Positions 22,886-33,429 of a DNA stretch of 64,000 nucleotides are shown here, piece by piece. The stretch is from Siphonodentalium dalli (taxonomy: Eukaryota > Mollusca > Scaphopoda > Gadilida > Siphonodentaliidae): positions 39,408,106 through 39,472,105 of the forward strand of contig CP136063.1 in the NCBI GenBank assembly GCA_032622095.1, written 5' to 3'. Under the pieces are notes generated by a model. The model was not told where the DNA came from, searched no databases, and saw nothing but the letters and a program-made list of their open reading frames with translations. Made by a program: the position numbers and the translations under genes. Within the stretch, counting starts at the first letter, position 1; every line of letters begins with the position of its first letter.

Positions 22886-23036
22886 GTGTTACTATTTTTT
22901 GTGTGCGCGAAGCATCGATGCGTGGAGCGAGGCAAGAGCAGTAATTCGGGCTCTTTTCTGGGTTTGACAACAAAGCTAGTCGAGAAAAATTTGTCAATTC
23001 GGAACAGAGCCGGTTTCATCAATCTACCTTACCAGG
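22886..23036 (+). CDS. Possible exon upstream of the SGNH ORF
   Basis: An open frame reads LTTKLVEKNLSIRNRAGFIN and ends at CCAG/GTAATC (donor at 23037). No family was recognised. An acceptor TTTATTAG shortly before the SGNH start at 23145 could join the two, but phase cannot be settled. Confidence 0.2.
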
Positions 23037-23144
23037 TAATCTGTTTTTCTTGTTGTTTATTTGTATTTATAATCTAGCTGTAATTTGATACCAATAATTG
23101 TACAATTGGATGTTTATTTCGTCATTTCTCGCAATTTATTAGCG

Positions 23145-23490
23145 ATGACGAAACGTCGGTTTCATATACGCGTAGCTTTCGTCGGACATTCATTTTTGGT
23201 TCGAGCTGGTCGGCGTCTACGAAATCGTCTTGCTCGGAGGTTGGGAAGAAAGTTTATTGTCGCCAACCAATATTACAATTATGCCCAAGCTTTTGATCTA
23301 TCTTCGCATATGGGCCGGCCATTGGACATACAAATTTTTGCCAAAGGCGGAAATACTTTGGTCGATGTGCAGTCGTATCTGCCGTCGTTGAAAAAATATA
23401 GGCCACACATTGTTATTACTCAGGTTGGCGGCAATTCTCTTTGTGCGCAATTACCGACTTGCATGATGCAGAGTTATCGGTCTTGAGACG
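23145..23490 (+). pseudogene. SGNH-hydrolase-like ORF, second copy
   Basis: MTKRRFHIRVAFVGHSFLVR has the block I GHS motif. IQIFAKGGNTLVDVQSYLP and then PHIVITQVGGNSLCAQ give block II/III-like GGN motifs. A frameshift near 23460 diverts the frame to a TGA at 23486. SGNH hydrolases act on esters, but in mobile elements of invertebrates the role is unknown. It sits directly upstream of the SAP-SWIM-YqaJ gene on the same strand. It is less decayed than the copy at 7574. Confidence 0.55.
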
Positions 23491-23537
23491 AGTTAATTGC
23501 CCTTGGCAGTAGGTATTTTCGCTCTGTATTTCCGCCA

Positions 23538-25945
23538 TTGTACAATCGTTTGCAAACAAAGTATTTTGAGATGAATGAACCGCAGTTATCCGAGAATTGT
23601 GCGCTTGAAGATTTAATTTGCTTTAAGAAATCTGAGCTACAATTATTTCTAAAGAACAGGAGATCAAAAATCAGCGGGACAAAGCGTGAATTAGCAGAGC
23701 GTATAAAACTTTTGTGCCGTGAAAAGTCGGCTATTGACAACAATGACGGGGCGGCGAACAACAAAGAAAATTCGGCAGTGTCGCTCGCGGGTTCAAACAA
23801 TAGCAGTGTGTCTGTGACAAAGTGTTTACCCGAGTATGACGATTATCTCTTTGGCTGGACAAGTAACAGGGAGAATTTTCCATGCATAACCCACAACGAT
23901 GTGGAGGGATACCTGATTCACAATAGGAACAAGGGGTACGCATCTAAGATGCTTTTGTCGAGTTTTTTGGCAGGCCAACCAAACTTCTGCCAATAAGGTG
24001 CACTTCGGGGAAAAAAGTCGGATGGTGGAATATTATTGCAATAGACCTATATACCAAATATCAATTGAATCTGTTAATATTTCATTGAGTTATCGCGCTA
24101 ACGATGATAACATTGCTAAAAATAGACAAACTAAGACCCATAACTCCGCGAAAAAAATTCGGACAAACCAAGTTTTCGAACTCGTCCGAGATATTGTTGC
24201 AGGAGACTCATATACCAAATATTGTTGAAATCGGTTAATATTTCATCGAGTTATCGCGCTATCGGTGATAACATTGCTAAAAATAGACAAACTAAGGCCC
24301 ATAACTCCGCGAAAAAAATTTGGACAAACCTGGTTTTCGAACTCGTCCGAGATATTGTTGCAGGAGACTCATATACCAAATATTGTTGAAATCAGTTAAT
24401 ATTTCATCGAGTTATCGCGCTATCGGTGATAAAATTGCTAAAAATAGACAAACTAAGGCCCATAACTCCGCGAAAATAATTTGGACAAACCTGGTTTTCG
24501 AACTCGTCCGAGATATTGTTGCAAGAGTCTCATATACCAAATATTGTTGAAATTGGTTAATATTCGCGTGAGTTATCGCGCTATCGGTGAAAAACTTAAC
24601 TAAAAACCATCTAAGATGGATAACTCTTGTAAAAAAGTTCGTACGTGACCCATTTTCTACAGGCAGTAAATAGTCATTGGGAGCAACGGCCATACCAAAT
24701 TTTTTTTGAATCCGTTCACAAATGTCAAAGTTATAAGGCATTCTTTACGTCCGCCCGCCCGCCCGCCAACCGTCCCTCGCCAAACCATAAGTCAAAAATG
24801 CAGGTGACTCCAGGAAGATGGAATGTTACAGGCAATTTGTGAGGGGATTCAACTTCTTTAAAGAGGGATATGTTCACAAACTAATGCTCAATCCAATCTC
24901 AGATGAGTCTGAACTATGTTTCATCCGATCAAAATGCTACCCATCCATGAAACAGGGGACATACAGCCAGTGGTTATTGATGGAAAAGAAGACACCACAC
25001 TTGGCGAAGAAAGCTTCATGTACCTGTCCAGCAGGGTGAGTTCCTATTTAAATTAAAACACTAATACTAATTTATTATACATAGCGAAAAACTCCATACA
25101 TGTACATGCTCTATTGGCATGCGCTATGTACATGTACAGGTGATTTACATTGTACATGTAGGATTTACTAACTTTTACGGTACTACTAGTACCGGTACAT
25201 GTACAATGACTAATTGACAATAGAAAGAATGTATGAACTATTAAAGCATGTTAGAGTCTGTTACACGGTATTGACATTTGTGAGATCCTTTCAATGCATA
25301 ATTTTAAATGCCAAATACAATGGTAATGTGGCTTTTGCTTTCACGCCAGGCTGTTAGTCCCCATAATGTACATGTATAGACTACATGCAGTCTAAATTCA
25401 TCGATTGACAGACTTCGAAAAACATTTCTACAAAATGAAGAATGTACATCGTTACCTGCTACACTGAAATGGGGGAGGAATAATGAAATGATTGCCAAAA
25501 AAAAGTATGTTGCACACATGAAGCTGAAGTACGACAAATCGATCAAAATAGATGAATGTGGCTTATTCATACACCCAAACTGTGGATATATTGGAGCTAG
25601 CCCAGATGGTGTTGTTACTTCTTGTGACTCAAATGGTACCAATGTTTCCCACAAAATATTGGAAATCAAGTGTCCTTACAAGTGGCGTGATAGCATGTTA
25701 GTTGATGCCTGTAAAGACAAGGATTTTTATTGCACGATGACTGAGCGAGGCATTGAATTGAGGAGGACCAATCGATACTATTCAGATGGCGATTTCTGGG
25801 TACAAAGAATGTGATTTCGTTGTGTACACAAAGAAAGATATCATTGTTCTTCCAATTCCATTTGACCAAATGTTTTGGGATGGTCTGTATGATAAGCTGA
25901 TACACTTTTATTCAGAATATATTCTGCCACACATGATTGAGTAGA
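23538..25945 (+). pseudogene. SAP-SWIM-YqaJ nuclease gene, copy 2
   Basis: Three segments make one architecture. The first (23538-23996) has a SAP DNA-binding motif, LICFKKSELQLFLKNRRSKI followed by SGTKRELAERIKLL. The second (about 24801-25035) reads FVRGFNFFKEGYVHKLMLNP and ends ASCTCPAG, the C-x-C half of a SWIM zinc finger, at a GTGAGT donor. The third (25488-25945) is the YqaJ nuclease core: GLFIHPNCGYIGASPDGVV with the catalytic aspartate and LEIKCPYK with E-x-K. A frameshift/deletion near 25780 separates it from the tail ECDFVVYTKKDIIVLPIPF ending ILPHMIE. The CxH half of SWIM is not found. This is the best-preserved YqaJ copy here but is still broken. Confidence 0.75.
24040..24620. 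repeat. 161-bp tandem repeat, about 3.5 units
   Basis: The word GAGTTATCGCGCTA recurs at 24087, 24248, 24409 and 24570, exactly 161 bases apart. Each unit contains CCCATAACTCCGCGAAAA and CGAACTCGTCCGAGATATTG. It lies between the SAP and SWIM segments, probably in an intron. The three short ORFs at 23998, 24320 and 24412 are translations of it. Confidence 0.92.
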
Positions 25946-26035
25946 GACATTATATAATATATATTCAGTCATAATATCATGTGAAGGACAGAAGAAAATG
26001 GACTAGTCAAGTGTTACGTTGTGGTGCTGCTATAG

Positions 26036-27578
26036 ATGAGATCACTGAGTCACAGCCATTTTGAAAAAATGACGAGAGGAATAATGAAGAGGTTCATTAA
26101 GCCAGATATTCTGTCAAATGCTCATGGCATTTTAAAGCTAACGAAGATTGATGTGAAGAAAGCTGAAAATAGAGTTGGGTACAGGAAAGTTGATGTAGGT
26201 TTCAAGGCTGAATTAGAGGTCAAGAAACTCCTGGATAACAAAACAATTTCTGACAGAGAATCCATGGATTTCCGAATGAGTTGTATGGCATATCTATCAA
26301 AAATCGCAGAACATTTGATGGATAAGACACCAATGGCGTATATACTGGCTAGAAACATGTGCTGTTTGAATCCAAAGCACATGGTGAATGACCCACTTGG
26401 ATCGGCTGCGCAGTCCAAGATTGTTCTGCAAAAGCTTGTCGAGTCGAATCGAGTAGAAAAAGGTGACTGCAATAATCTGCTGAGTTTGTATAACGAATTC
26501 TTGGATTCAATGGATGTTGAGTTGAGAAGTCTATTAAAAAATTATGATATAACAAAAATGACAGCAGAGGACTTTGTAAGACCAGACAAGTTATTTCATG
26601 AACACATGTGTGTAAAATCATCTAATTTCTCTTCACTGTCGAAGGTGGTGAAACTGTTGTTGACCATGTCACATGGTCAAGGCACCGTAGAGCGTGGATT
26701 TTCCATAAACAAGGAGGTGATGGCAGCTAATATGCAAGAGCTGTCATTGGTTTCACAACGAATTATCATAGACCACATCACCAACATTGGAGAGCTTGAA
26801 AGCTTTGTGGTATCTTTGTTAAAATATGCATCAGCTGTCAGACAAAAGTACAGGAACCATCTGGATGAGCTGAAGAAAGCTAACTCATTATCAACCAGGA
26901 TACCCTGCAGGGAGCCCCACACATATATAGAAGCATATAGAAGAGTGTCGTCTGCTCATGTTTGTCTGGGGCTCTGTATGGGTGAAATTATAAAATTGTT
27001 AAAGAATACAAGAAAAAATTATTAAAATTGTTAGGCCAATGCATATGGATATCATTGGTACCGGTTCATTGACCACATTGTGATGGTTACAGTTATGCCC
27101 TGTGCCAATGCATTCTCTTATATATGCGAGTCGACCATAGGTCGCCTCGCATATATAAGAGAATGCATTGGTCTAAAAATCTTTTTTTAACACTTTTTAC
27201 CATTTTTTCTTACATTCTTTAACAATTTTATAATTTTTTCTTACATTTTTTAACAATTTTTATAATATTTTTCTACATTCTTTGACAATTTTATCATTTT
27301 TAATATGTTAAGCCAATATATAAGAGAATGCATTGGCACAGGGCATAACTGTAACCATCACAATGTGGCAGGAAGAAACAGATACTGGACACCGATATCA
27401 AAGGACTATCTCATAAGGCTCATGATCTTGCTATGGAGGAAGCTAAAAGAAAGATCAACCTTATATTGGAGTCAAATGCCTTGAGAAAATCCTGCAGAGA
27501 AAAGAAAGAGGATGTTGTGCTCATTGACAAGCAGTTGGAAAAACTTCAGCAGAAGTTGTCGGAAAATGCACAGTAAAT
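26036..27578 (+). pseudogene. hAT-like zinc-finger protein gene, C-terminal half
   Basis: The long frame reads MKRFIKPDIL, DFRMSCMAYLSKIAEHLMD and, near the end, VVKLLLTMSHGQGTVERGFS followed by INKEVMAAN and SLVSQRIIIDHI. The last part is the hAT-dimerisation-like signature of a family common in invertebrate genomes. After about 26893 the frame runs into a MITE; the last 40 residues of the open frame are MITE-derived. Coding resumes after the MITE at about 27358 as a basic coiled-coil tail (MEEAKRKINLILESNALRKS, then KKEDVVLIDKQLEKLQQKL) to a TAA at 27578. It probably belonged with 21261-22575, with a middle part of about 150 residues missing. Confidence 0.6.
26893..27357. mobile_element. 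Composite MITE inserted in the hAT-like gene
   Basis: It begins CCCTGCAGGGAGCCCC and ends CATCACAATGTGG. It contains one full 69-bp palindrome (27104-27172), a collapsed copy (27312-27336), the A-rich spacer repeated with ACATTCTTTAACAATTTTAT words, and a GAGCCCC...GGGGCTC subunit at 26910-26985 also found at 46143-46213. Family 1 words (CACATTGTGATGG, GGTTACAGTTATGCCC) appear on both sides of the palindromes. No target duplication could be fixed. Confidence 0.7.
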
Positions 27579-27917
27579 TCAGACTGTTTGTCGTGATGGT
27601 GTACATACATGTATGTTAGATACTGTATTATAATTCAATTCACATGCATTGGACTTAGATTATTGTGTAAAAAAAACTTGTATCAACAGTAGATTTTGAT
27701 TCCTTTAAATACTAGTTATCAGCTGTAATTCGAAGACAATGCTAATGTGAGTATTAGATTTTTAACTTCTAATGTCTAACTGTTTAACAGCGGCTGGGAC
27801 ACATCTAGTTTTCGGTATTGCATCACCCCTATTCACTATAAAAAAAGTCATGGAATTTTGATAGAAAGGTCATTGAAAGTCATGGAAAAGTCATGGAATT
27901 TTGTTTCCAAAAAACTG
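27579..27917. other. No gene recognised
   Basis: Short AT-rich spacer between the hAT-like tail and the next YqaJ relic. AAAGTCATGGAATTTTG occurs twice (27845, 27887). Confidence 0.5.
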
Positions 27918-28390
27918 CAGGGACCCTGAGCCAGAAGCAAGGGACTCATACAAAAATATTATGTGTAAAGAACATACAAATTTCAAAGCAGAGTCATGTG
28001 GGTTAATGGTGAAAAAGGACCAGATGTTCATAGCTGCCAGCCCAGATGTTCATAGCTGCCAGCCCAGATATTCATAGCTGCCAGCCCAGATGTTCATAGC
28101 TGCCAGACCAGATGTTCATAGCTGCCAGCCCAGATGTTCATAGCTGCCAGCCCAGATGTTTATAGCTGCCAGCCCAGATGTTCATAGCTGCCAGCCCAGA
28201 TGTTCATAGCTGCCAGCCCAGATGTTCATACCTGCCAGCCCAGATGTTCATAGCTCCCAGCCCAGATGTTCATAGCTGCCAGCCCAGATGTTCATACCTG
28301 CCAGCCCAGATGTTCATAGCTGCCAGCCCAGATGGTCTTGTTTCTTGTGATTGCTGTGGGTCTGGAGCAAAAGAGGCGGAGAAGTAAGAA
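27918..28390 (+). pseudogene. YqaJ-type nuclease relic, copy 3, active-site motif expanded
   Basis: The frame reads EPEARDSYKNIMCKEHTNFK and CGLMVKKDQMFIAASPD, the usual YqaJ lead-in to the catalytic aspartate. The DNA for MFIAASPD has then multiplied into a 22-bp array (28021-28331). The normal continuation AASPDGLVSCDCCGSG follows the last unit. A 22-bp unit is not divisible by three, so the array shifts frame. The E-x-K half of the active site is not seen after it. The product cannot be functional. Confidence 0.75.
28021..28331. repeat. 22-bp minisatellite derived from a YqaJ coding motif
   Basis: About fourteen copies of a unit starting ATGTTCATAGCTGCCAGCCC vary by single bases (ATATTC, CAGACC, CTCCCAG, ATACCTGCC). 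The first unit begins in the frame that encodes MFIAASPD of the flanking YqaJ relic. Confidence 0.95.
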
Positions 28391-28433
28391 GACCCCCTCC
28401 CGCAAAAGAAGAGATACAGACAGGAAGGCCTAG

Positions 28434-28901
28434 TGGAAACAGGGGCGAGCTGAGAGACGCCCAGCTCCCCACACTCGGCCTCAACCCGACGATATCACCA
28501 CCAGAAGCAGAGACGCCGATGTCACCCTGGATGTCTCTGCTATCGTCACCGATAACAGCGGAGACAGGGACGCGGATATCACCCCCGACTTTCCTGCCGC
28601 TGACTTCGAGGTGGAGATGGACACATTTACACCTGAGACACCGGTGTCCTCCATCTCCACCAACGACAACAACAACACCGGCAACACCACCAGCCTCTCT
28701 GCCGCGTCCAGCCTCACGGAACTAAAAGACATAGAACGGACCAAAGAAATTGTAGAAAAATCAAAAAAAGAGACAGAAAGAGTGTTAGGGGCATCAGAAA
28801 AAGCGTTAACGGCATCAGCGGCAGCACTAGCACTAACAAAAGCAACAACACCAACCGATAGGAAAAACAAGAAAGCAAAAAAGAAAAAGATCAAGGTCTA
28901 G
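28434..28901 (+). CDS. Unrecognised D-rich ORF with lysine-rich tail
   Basis: An open frame without an upstream ATG (first ATG at 28611) runs to TAG at 28901. It has aspartate-rich repeats (RDADVTLDVSAIVTDNSGDR, DADITPDF), then a helical K/E/A segment (SKKETERVLGASEKALTAS) and a KKAKKKKIKV end. The composition suits a small nucleic-acid-binding retroelement ORF. No family was recognised. Confidence 0.3.
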   Translation, partial: WKQGRAERRPAPHTRPQPDDITTRSRDADVTLDVSAIVTDNSGDRDADITPDFPAADFEVEMDTFTPETPVSSISTNDNNNTGNTTSLSAASSLTELKDIERTKEIVEKSKKETERVLGASEKALTASAAALALTKATTPTDRKNKKAKKKKIKV

Positions 28902-29331
28902 GTCGCTTCTTGGTTCGGGGACATGAAACTCAAGAACGCTCTTCAGCGACAGCACAGCATCCAACAGTGGGTTGTAGGGGAGGGGTGGGTTGTAGGGGAG
29001 GGCTGACGGCCTTTCCAAATCTTCCCGGGAATCATCCCAAACTCCAAACCTGGATAAGGAGTTGATTATTTTGGGCATTACTGTATAATGAGGAAAATGG
29101 CAGCTGAATGTGGTGCCCCAAAAAACACATTTATTAACTAGTACAAAGTTACGGAGGCCGGTGGCTAGTATGGTGCAGGTGACTCACTGACCAATGTCCA
29201 ATTAGTTCAATAAAATTATAAAATACCAAAGTTTAATAAAAACATGATATTAAGGGGTTTCTATACACCTGGGCTATCTCAGGAGGTGGAAAGTTTAGAC
29301 AGACCTTCACAGAAAACTACTGCATTCGTAA

Positions 29332-29555
29332 CCCTTTGAGTGCCAGGGGCCGATCTCATCGGCCCTAAACCTACAAAATAAGTCTGTTAAAGAATATAAG
29401 AATAAATTATTAAAATTGTCAAAAATTATTAAAAAAAAAAAAAAAAAAAAGGCCAATGCATTCTCTTATATATGCGAGGCGACCTATGGTCGACTCGCAT
29501 ATATAAGAGAATGCATTGGCACAGGGTATATGGGTTGATACTGGCACTCAAAGGG
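29332..29555. mobile_element. TTAA-type MITE (family 2) with one 69-bp palindrome
   Basis: Ends CCCTTTGAGTGCCAG and CTGGCACTCAAAGGG are perfect inverted repeats. The right flank is TTAA (29556-29559); the left is GTAA, one base off. The inside holds GGGCCGATCTCATCGGCCC, the A-rich spacer and one full 69-bp palindrome (29452-29520). The outer ends differ from family 1 while the core is shared. Confidence 0.85.
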
Positions 29556-29559
29556 TTAA

Positions 29560-30231
29560 GCAAGTACACCACCTGAAGGAATCCAAGCTATCTGAAGATC
29601 ACACAACCAACATTATACAAAAACAATAATGAAAGTGTCAATGAAACTGCAGCTCAAATTTTTTCTGAGTATTGAATGCCCTCATAGTACTGAACATCCA
29701 TACTAAAATTTCATTTAGATCCGATAACTGCTGTTTGAGATATCTGCCCAGATGGACGGTAAATGCTGGGTAGTGGTACAGGGTATATTGTCAAGTAACA
29801 ATGGTGGGTCTAGACGCAGTAACTGAAGCTATGGACATAATTACATAGAATGTTAGATGTTGAATAAAAGATAAATATGCATTATGTGAGACCAGAAATG
29901 AGGATTTAATTTGGCCAAAGTTTTTATTTCATTTGGCCAAACCAAATCAGAATTGCCCAAAAAATTTACCAATTTTTTTTAATAAAAGGTTAAAGAAGTT
30001 TAGATATTTATTTATTCATTAATTATTATATATCCATTTAATTTATTCAACATTTTTTATATTTGGATGGCCTGAATCAATGTCTGTCCTGATCTATCAA
30101 ATGTAAACTGATTTGGTAATTTATTCGTAGCTGATGCATGTGTTTTCAACTAATTCTGCATAACTCAGTCTTTACTCAGACAACCAACGATCCAATCCTG
30201 TTGTGTTTGCATAATGTTGTTCACATACACA
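29560..30231. other. No gene recognised
   Basis: AT-rich DNA between two TTAA MITEs. TTTGGCCAAA-type words recur near 29910-29960. Confidence 0.5.
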
Positions 30232-30235
30232 TTAA

Positions 30236-30568
30236 CCTCTTCGCTGCTAAATGACGTTATGACGTCGTGTGCTGGGCTGTTGACGTTATTGGCATTTTCC
30301 AATGGGAAAATATAGCGGGAATGTCAAAAGAACCATAAAAGTGACTCAGCTGAAAGGCTATTATTGTTCACAATCGTGGAACATCATACACTGTTTGAAA
30401 CGCCGAGATACAGTTATTCCGATGCACTAATCTCTGGGTTCCAGTTATGTATAATGGCCTACTTCTAGTGTGCCAATGCATTCTCTTATATAGTACCTAC
30501 GGACCATATAGCACACGGCATGCACTTTTACGTCCGTAATAGATACGGACGTCATAGCAGCGAAGAGG
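30236..30568. mobile_element. TTAA-flanked MITE (family 3)
   Basis: TTAA at 30232-30235 and 30569-30572 flanks a 333-bp element with ends CCTCTTCGCTGCTA and TAGCAGCGAAGAGG (allowing one base), followed inside by TGACGT and preceded by ACGTCA. It includes half of the 69-bp palindrome (GTGCCAATGCATTCTCTTAT at 30471) joined to a different partner sequence. Confidence 0.9.
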
Positions 30569-30909
30569 TTAAGGGACATAACACAGCCCAATCGCTACAA
30601 AAGATCAGATATATGTGTCATCCGCAGGCAGTTTAAGGTAGATAAATCAGCCTGGTTGTAACTAGCAGACACTCTATACATCCGAAATTCATAAAATACG
30701 AAAATAAACCAAAATGAAGCTTCACTATGGGACTTATTTAAAAGCATCTCCTGAATAAGAGACGATTGAGGACTTATGAACTAAGTACATTGTCACACCG
30801 AAAACATTACCTCATAAATGAAGTGACATTACTCCGAATCCAGGGATGTAAGTAGCATATTAATAAAAACCCGCAAACCAAATATCAAAAGCTTGTTGAC
30901 CACTTTTTC

Positions 30910-31450
30910 GGCCAGTGTATAGGTGACTCCAGCCAGTGTATAGGTGACTCCAGTGTATAGGTGACTCCAGTGTGTAGGTGACTCCAGCCAGTGTATAGAT
31001 GACTCCAGCCAGTGTATAGGTGACTCCAGCCAGTGTATAGGTGACTCCAGTGTATAGGTGACTCCAGCCAGTGTATAGATGACTCCAGCCAGTGTATAGG
31101 TGACTCCAGCCAGTGTATAGGTGACTCCAGCCAGTGTATAGGTGACTCCAGCCAGTGTATAGGTGACTCGATCCAGTCAGTGTATAGGCGACTCCAGTGT
31201 ATAGGTGACTCCAGCCAGTGTATACCGGTAGGTGACTCCAGGCAGTCTATAGGTGACTCCAGCCAGTGAATAGATGACTCCAGCGTTCAGGTGACTTCAG
31301 TGCATAGGTTACTCCAGGGAAATTAGTGTACACATACATGTATAGGTGACTCCAAGGAAATTAGTGTGTACATATAGGTGACTCCAGGCAAATTAGTGTA
31401 TACATATAGGTGACTCCAGGCAAATTAGTGTATACATATAGGTGACTCCA
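30910..31450. repeat. 20-bp minisatellite (CCAGTGTATAGGTGACTC)
   Basis: More than twenty units of CCAGTGTATAGGTGACTC and shorter versions lacking CCAG run through the interval, degenerating on the right into GTGTATACATATAGGTGACT-type units of about 35 bp. No coding frame. Confidence 0.9.
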
Positions 31451-31659
31451 GGGTATTTTAAATCTTACTGTGCCATAGTATCTAAAATCTGTTGTTTTTT
31501 TGCTACATTACACAGCTGTGTTACACATAATTATCCGAAAATCCTTTATCTTCTCCCATAGATCGCTTTTGAAATGAGAAAAATGTAGTCTGTAAAAGTT
31601 ATAAAGAATCCTTAAACTTTCAAAAATCCTGAAAAATTTCATCCATGTCCGGATCTGCT

Positions 31660-31935
31660 ATGGTAGAGCCCAAAATAATCGACTCCTTAACCACTGCAGA
31701 ATTATGGGTCATTTTTCAGGATTTAGTCAGAAATATGGCTTGTTGCCATTCATCGGAAAGCTCTCAGTTTTTTAAGGATTTAGTCGGAAATATGGCTTGT
31801 TGCTATTCATGGGAAAGCTCTCACTTCCGATGAATTGCAACAAGCCATATTTCCAACTAAATCCTGAAAAATTACCCATAATTCTGATGTGGTTAAGGAG
31901 TCGATTATTTAGGGCATTACTGTATTTTTCCTTAA
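31660..31935. mobile_element. MITE with long inverted repeats and internal duplication
   Basis: The left part AATCGACTCCTTAACCAC pairs with GTGGTTAAGGAGTCGATTAT on the right, and GGATTTAGTCAGAAATATGG pairs with CCATATTTCCAACTAAATCC. A segment GGATTTAGTCNGAAATATGGC is duplicated in the left arm. It is related to the MITE at 9893-10013. The ORF at 31645-31833 translates it. Confidence 0.8.
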
Positions 31936-32019
31936 AGTTACTTTACGTAAAGCACTCCAATGTTAATCCGTGAAATGCCTCACATGCACAAACACTCAGG
32001 GGTATACCAGGGAGAAGAT

Positions 32020-32206
32020 GATATTCATGAATGACTGTAAGCTTACCTCCATAGAAAGGGAAAAATTATCTGACATTATCAGGGAGAAGATGATATTCAT
32101 GAATGACTGTAAGCTTACCTCCATCGAAAGGGAAAAAATATCTGACATTATCCGGGAGAAGATGATATTCATGAATGACTGTAAGCTTACCTCCATCGAA
32201 AGGTAA
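32020..32206. repeat. 69-bp tandem repeat, three units
   Basis: Three units of GGGAGAAGATGATATTCATG, then AATGACTGTAAGCTTACCTC, keep a frame open (ORF 31970-32206) because 69 is divisible by three. The encoded unit contains REKMIFMNDCKLTSIERE. No upstream or downstream coding was recognised, so the frame may be chance. Confidence 0.85.
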
Positions 32207-32829
32207 CAAATTTCTGACATCACTATCGGCCAAGGCAATAATAAAGAATGGCTTTAACAAATGAAAGATTCTATAACTTCAACCAAGTTTAAGCATGTTG
32301 TTACATTTATGAGTAATGGAAAATCATCCCCTTATGATAAACTGGTTCAGACACAGTTTTAAAGATACACAGTCTATATTAGAACATAAAATAATGCATG
32401 AATCTATGAATACCACAACAACTTTCCACAAAGCTAGCAGTTTGAGATTTCGCCTGTAAGTCTGTAGTGGGGCCAATCGGTCACTTAGAGAACGTTCAGC
32501 CGAAAAGCCACGACCGAACGCCAACATAGTATTTTATTCCAACTTGATTCCCAAGTCACATGACTTGTCGCATTCCCGTGATACGATATATTTCACAGAC
32601 CAGTAGGACTACTTCCATGTGACATTGATCTGTTTCCGAACATATGATTCGCTATACTTTTAGACCAGTAAAGCAGTTTCCACATGACATTGATCTGGTC
32701 CCACACACTTATTGATTAGTTTGTAATTGGTTCTATTTACATACTCTACACAGACTTTCAGGCCAATTTAAACCCTGACATTGCAATATGGTACAGTATC
32801 ATGGGTTATAAATCGCAAACCTTCAGAAG

Positions 32830-33060
32830 TGTTGACATGGGGTGGGGAACCACATACGAGTCCACTGCAATAAACATTCAGACTCCAAGGATAAATGTAA
32901 ACTTGATATCTTGCCACAGGGATTGTTAGTGCATGAAAATTATGCCTATATTAGGGCATCATTGGATGGCGTTGTTGTGGGGATTGTGGAAAGTGTCCAA
33001 ATAAATTTATTGAGGTGAAGTGTCCACACAAGCAAAGACACACATGCTGTATATTATTAT
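32830..33060 (+). pseudogene. YqaJ-type nuclease relic, copy 4
   Basis: A frame reads LPQGLLVHENYAYIRASLDG, matching the lead-in and catalytic aspartate of YqaJ (usual GASPDG). A one-base shift then gives CGDCGKCPNKFIEVKCPHK, which contains the E-x-K pair. Upstream, TWGGEPHTS-type codons are damaged by stops. Only about 70 codons of the domain are recognisable. Confidence 0.65.
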
Positions 33061-33429
33061 ACAACAACCATAATGTTCTTTCTCTGTTGTTACTAATATT
33101 AAGTAATACTCTCCCCTCTATTGAGCTTAAATGTTCTCTTGGTTTTTAGTACTATCTTCCCAGGGTAGCTTCAGTTGTTTTATGAGAGTTGCTCAGTTTT
33201 GGGCATTCTAACACAATAATGGATTCCTGAAAATTAAAAAAATTTGATGTATGTGTTTTCTCCCAGATAATCGCATTAAATCATTTTAGCTGTTCTCGTG
33301 GTAGTCTCCACAATTATGAATTGGAGGGTTGTAAGTTTCAATAAAATTTCATCCTCAAAAATATATTTTAGTTTGATAATTTCGTTAAGTTTGGCGAAGA
33401 TGGGCCATGGTGGTCCGAATTGCCACAAT

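Noticed and set aside
28481-28894. 137-codon hydrophobic minus-strand ORF that looks like a membrane protein
   Set aside because: It is the shadow of the D/K-rich plus-strand ORF at 28434-28901.
30910-31450. Regularly spaced repeats as a CRISPR array
   Set aside because: Units are directly adjacent with no unique spacers, and the genome is eukaryotic; it is a minisatellite.
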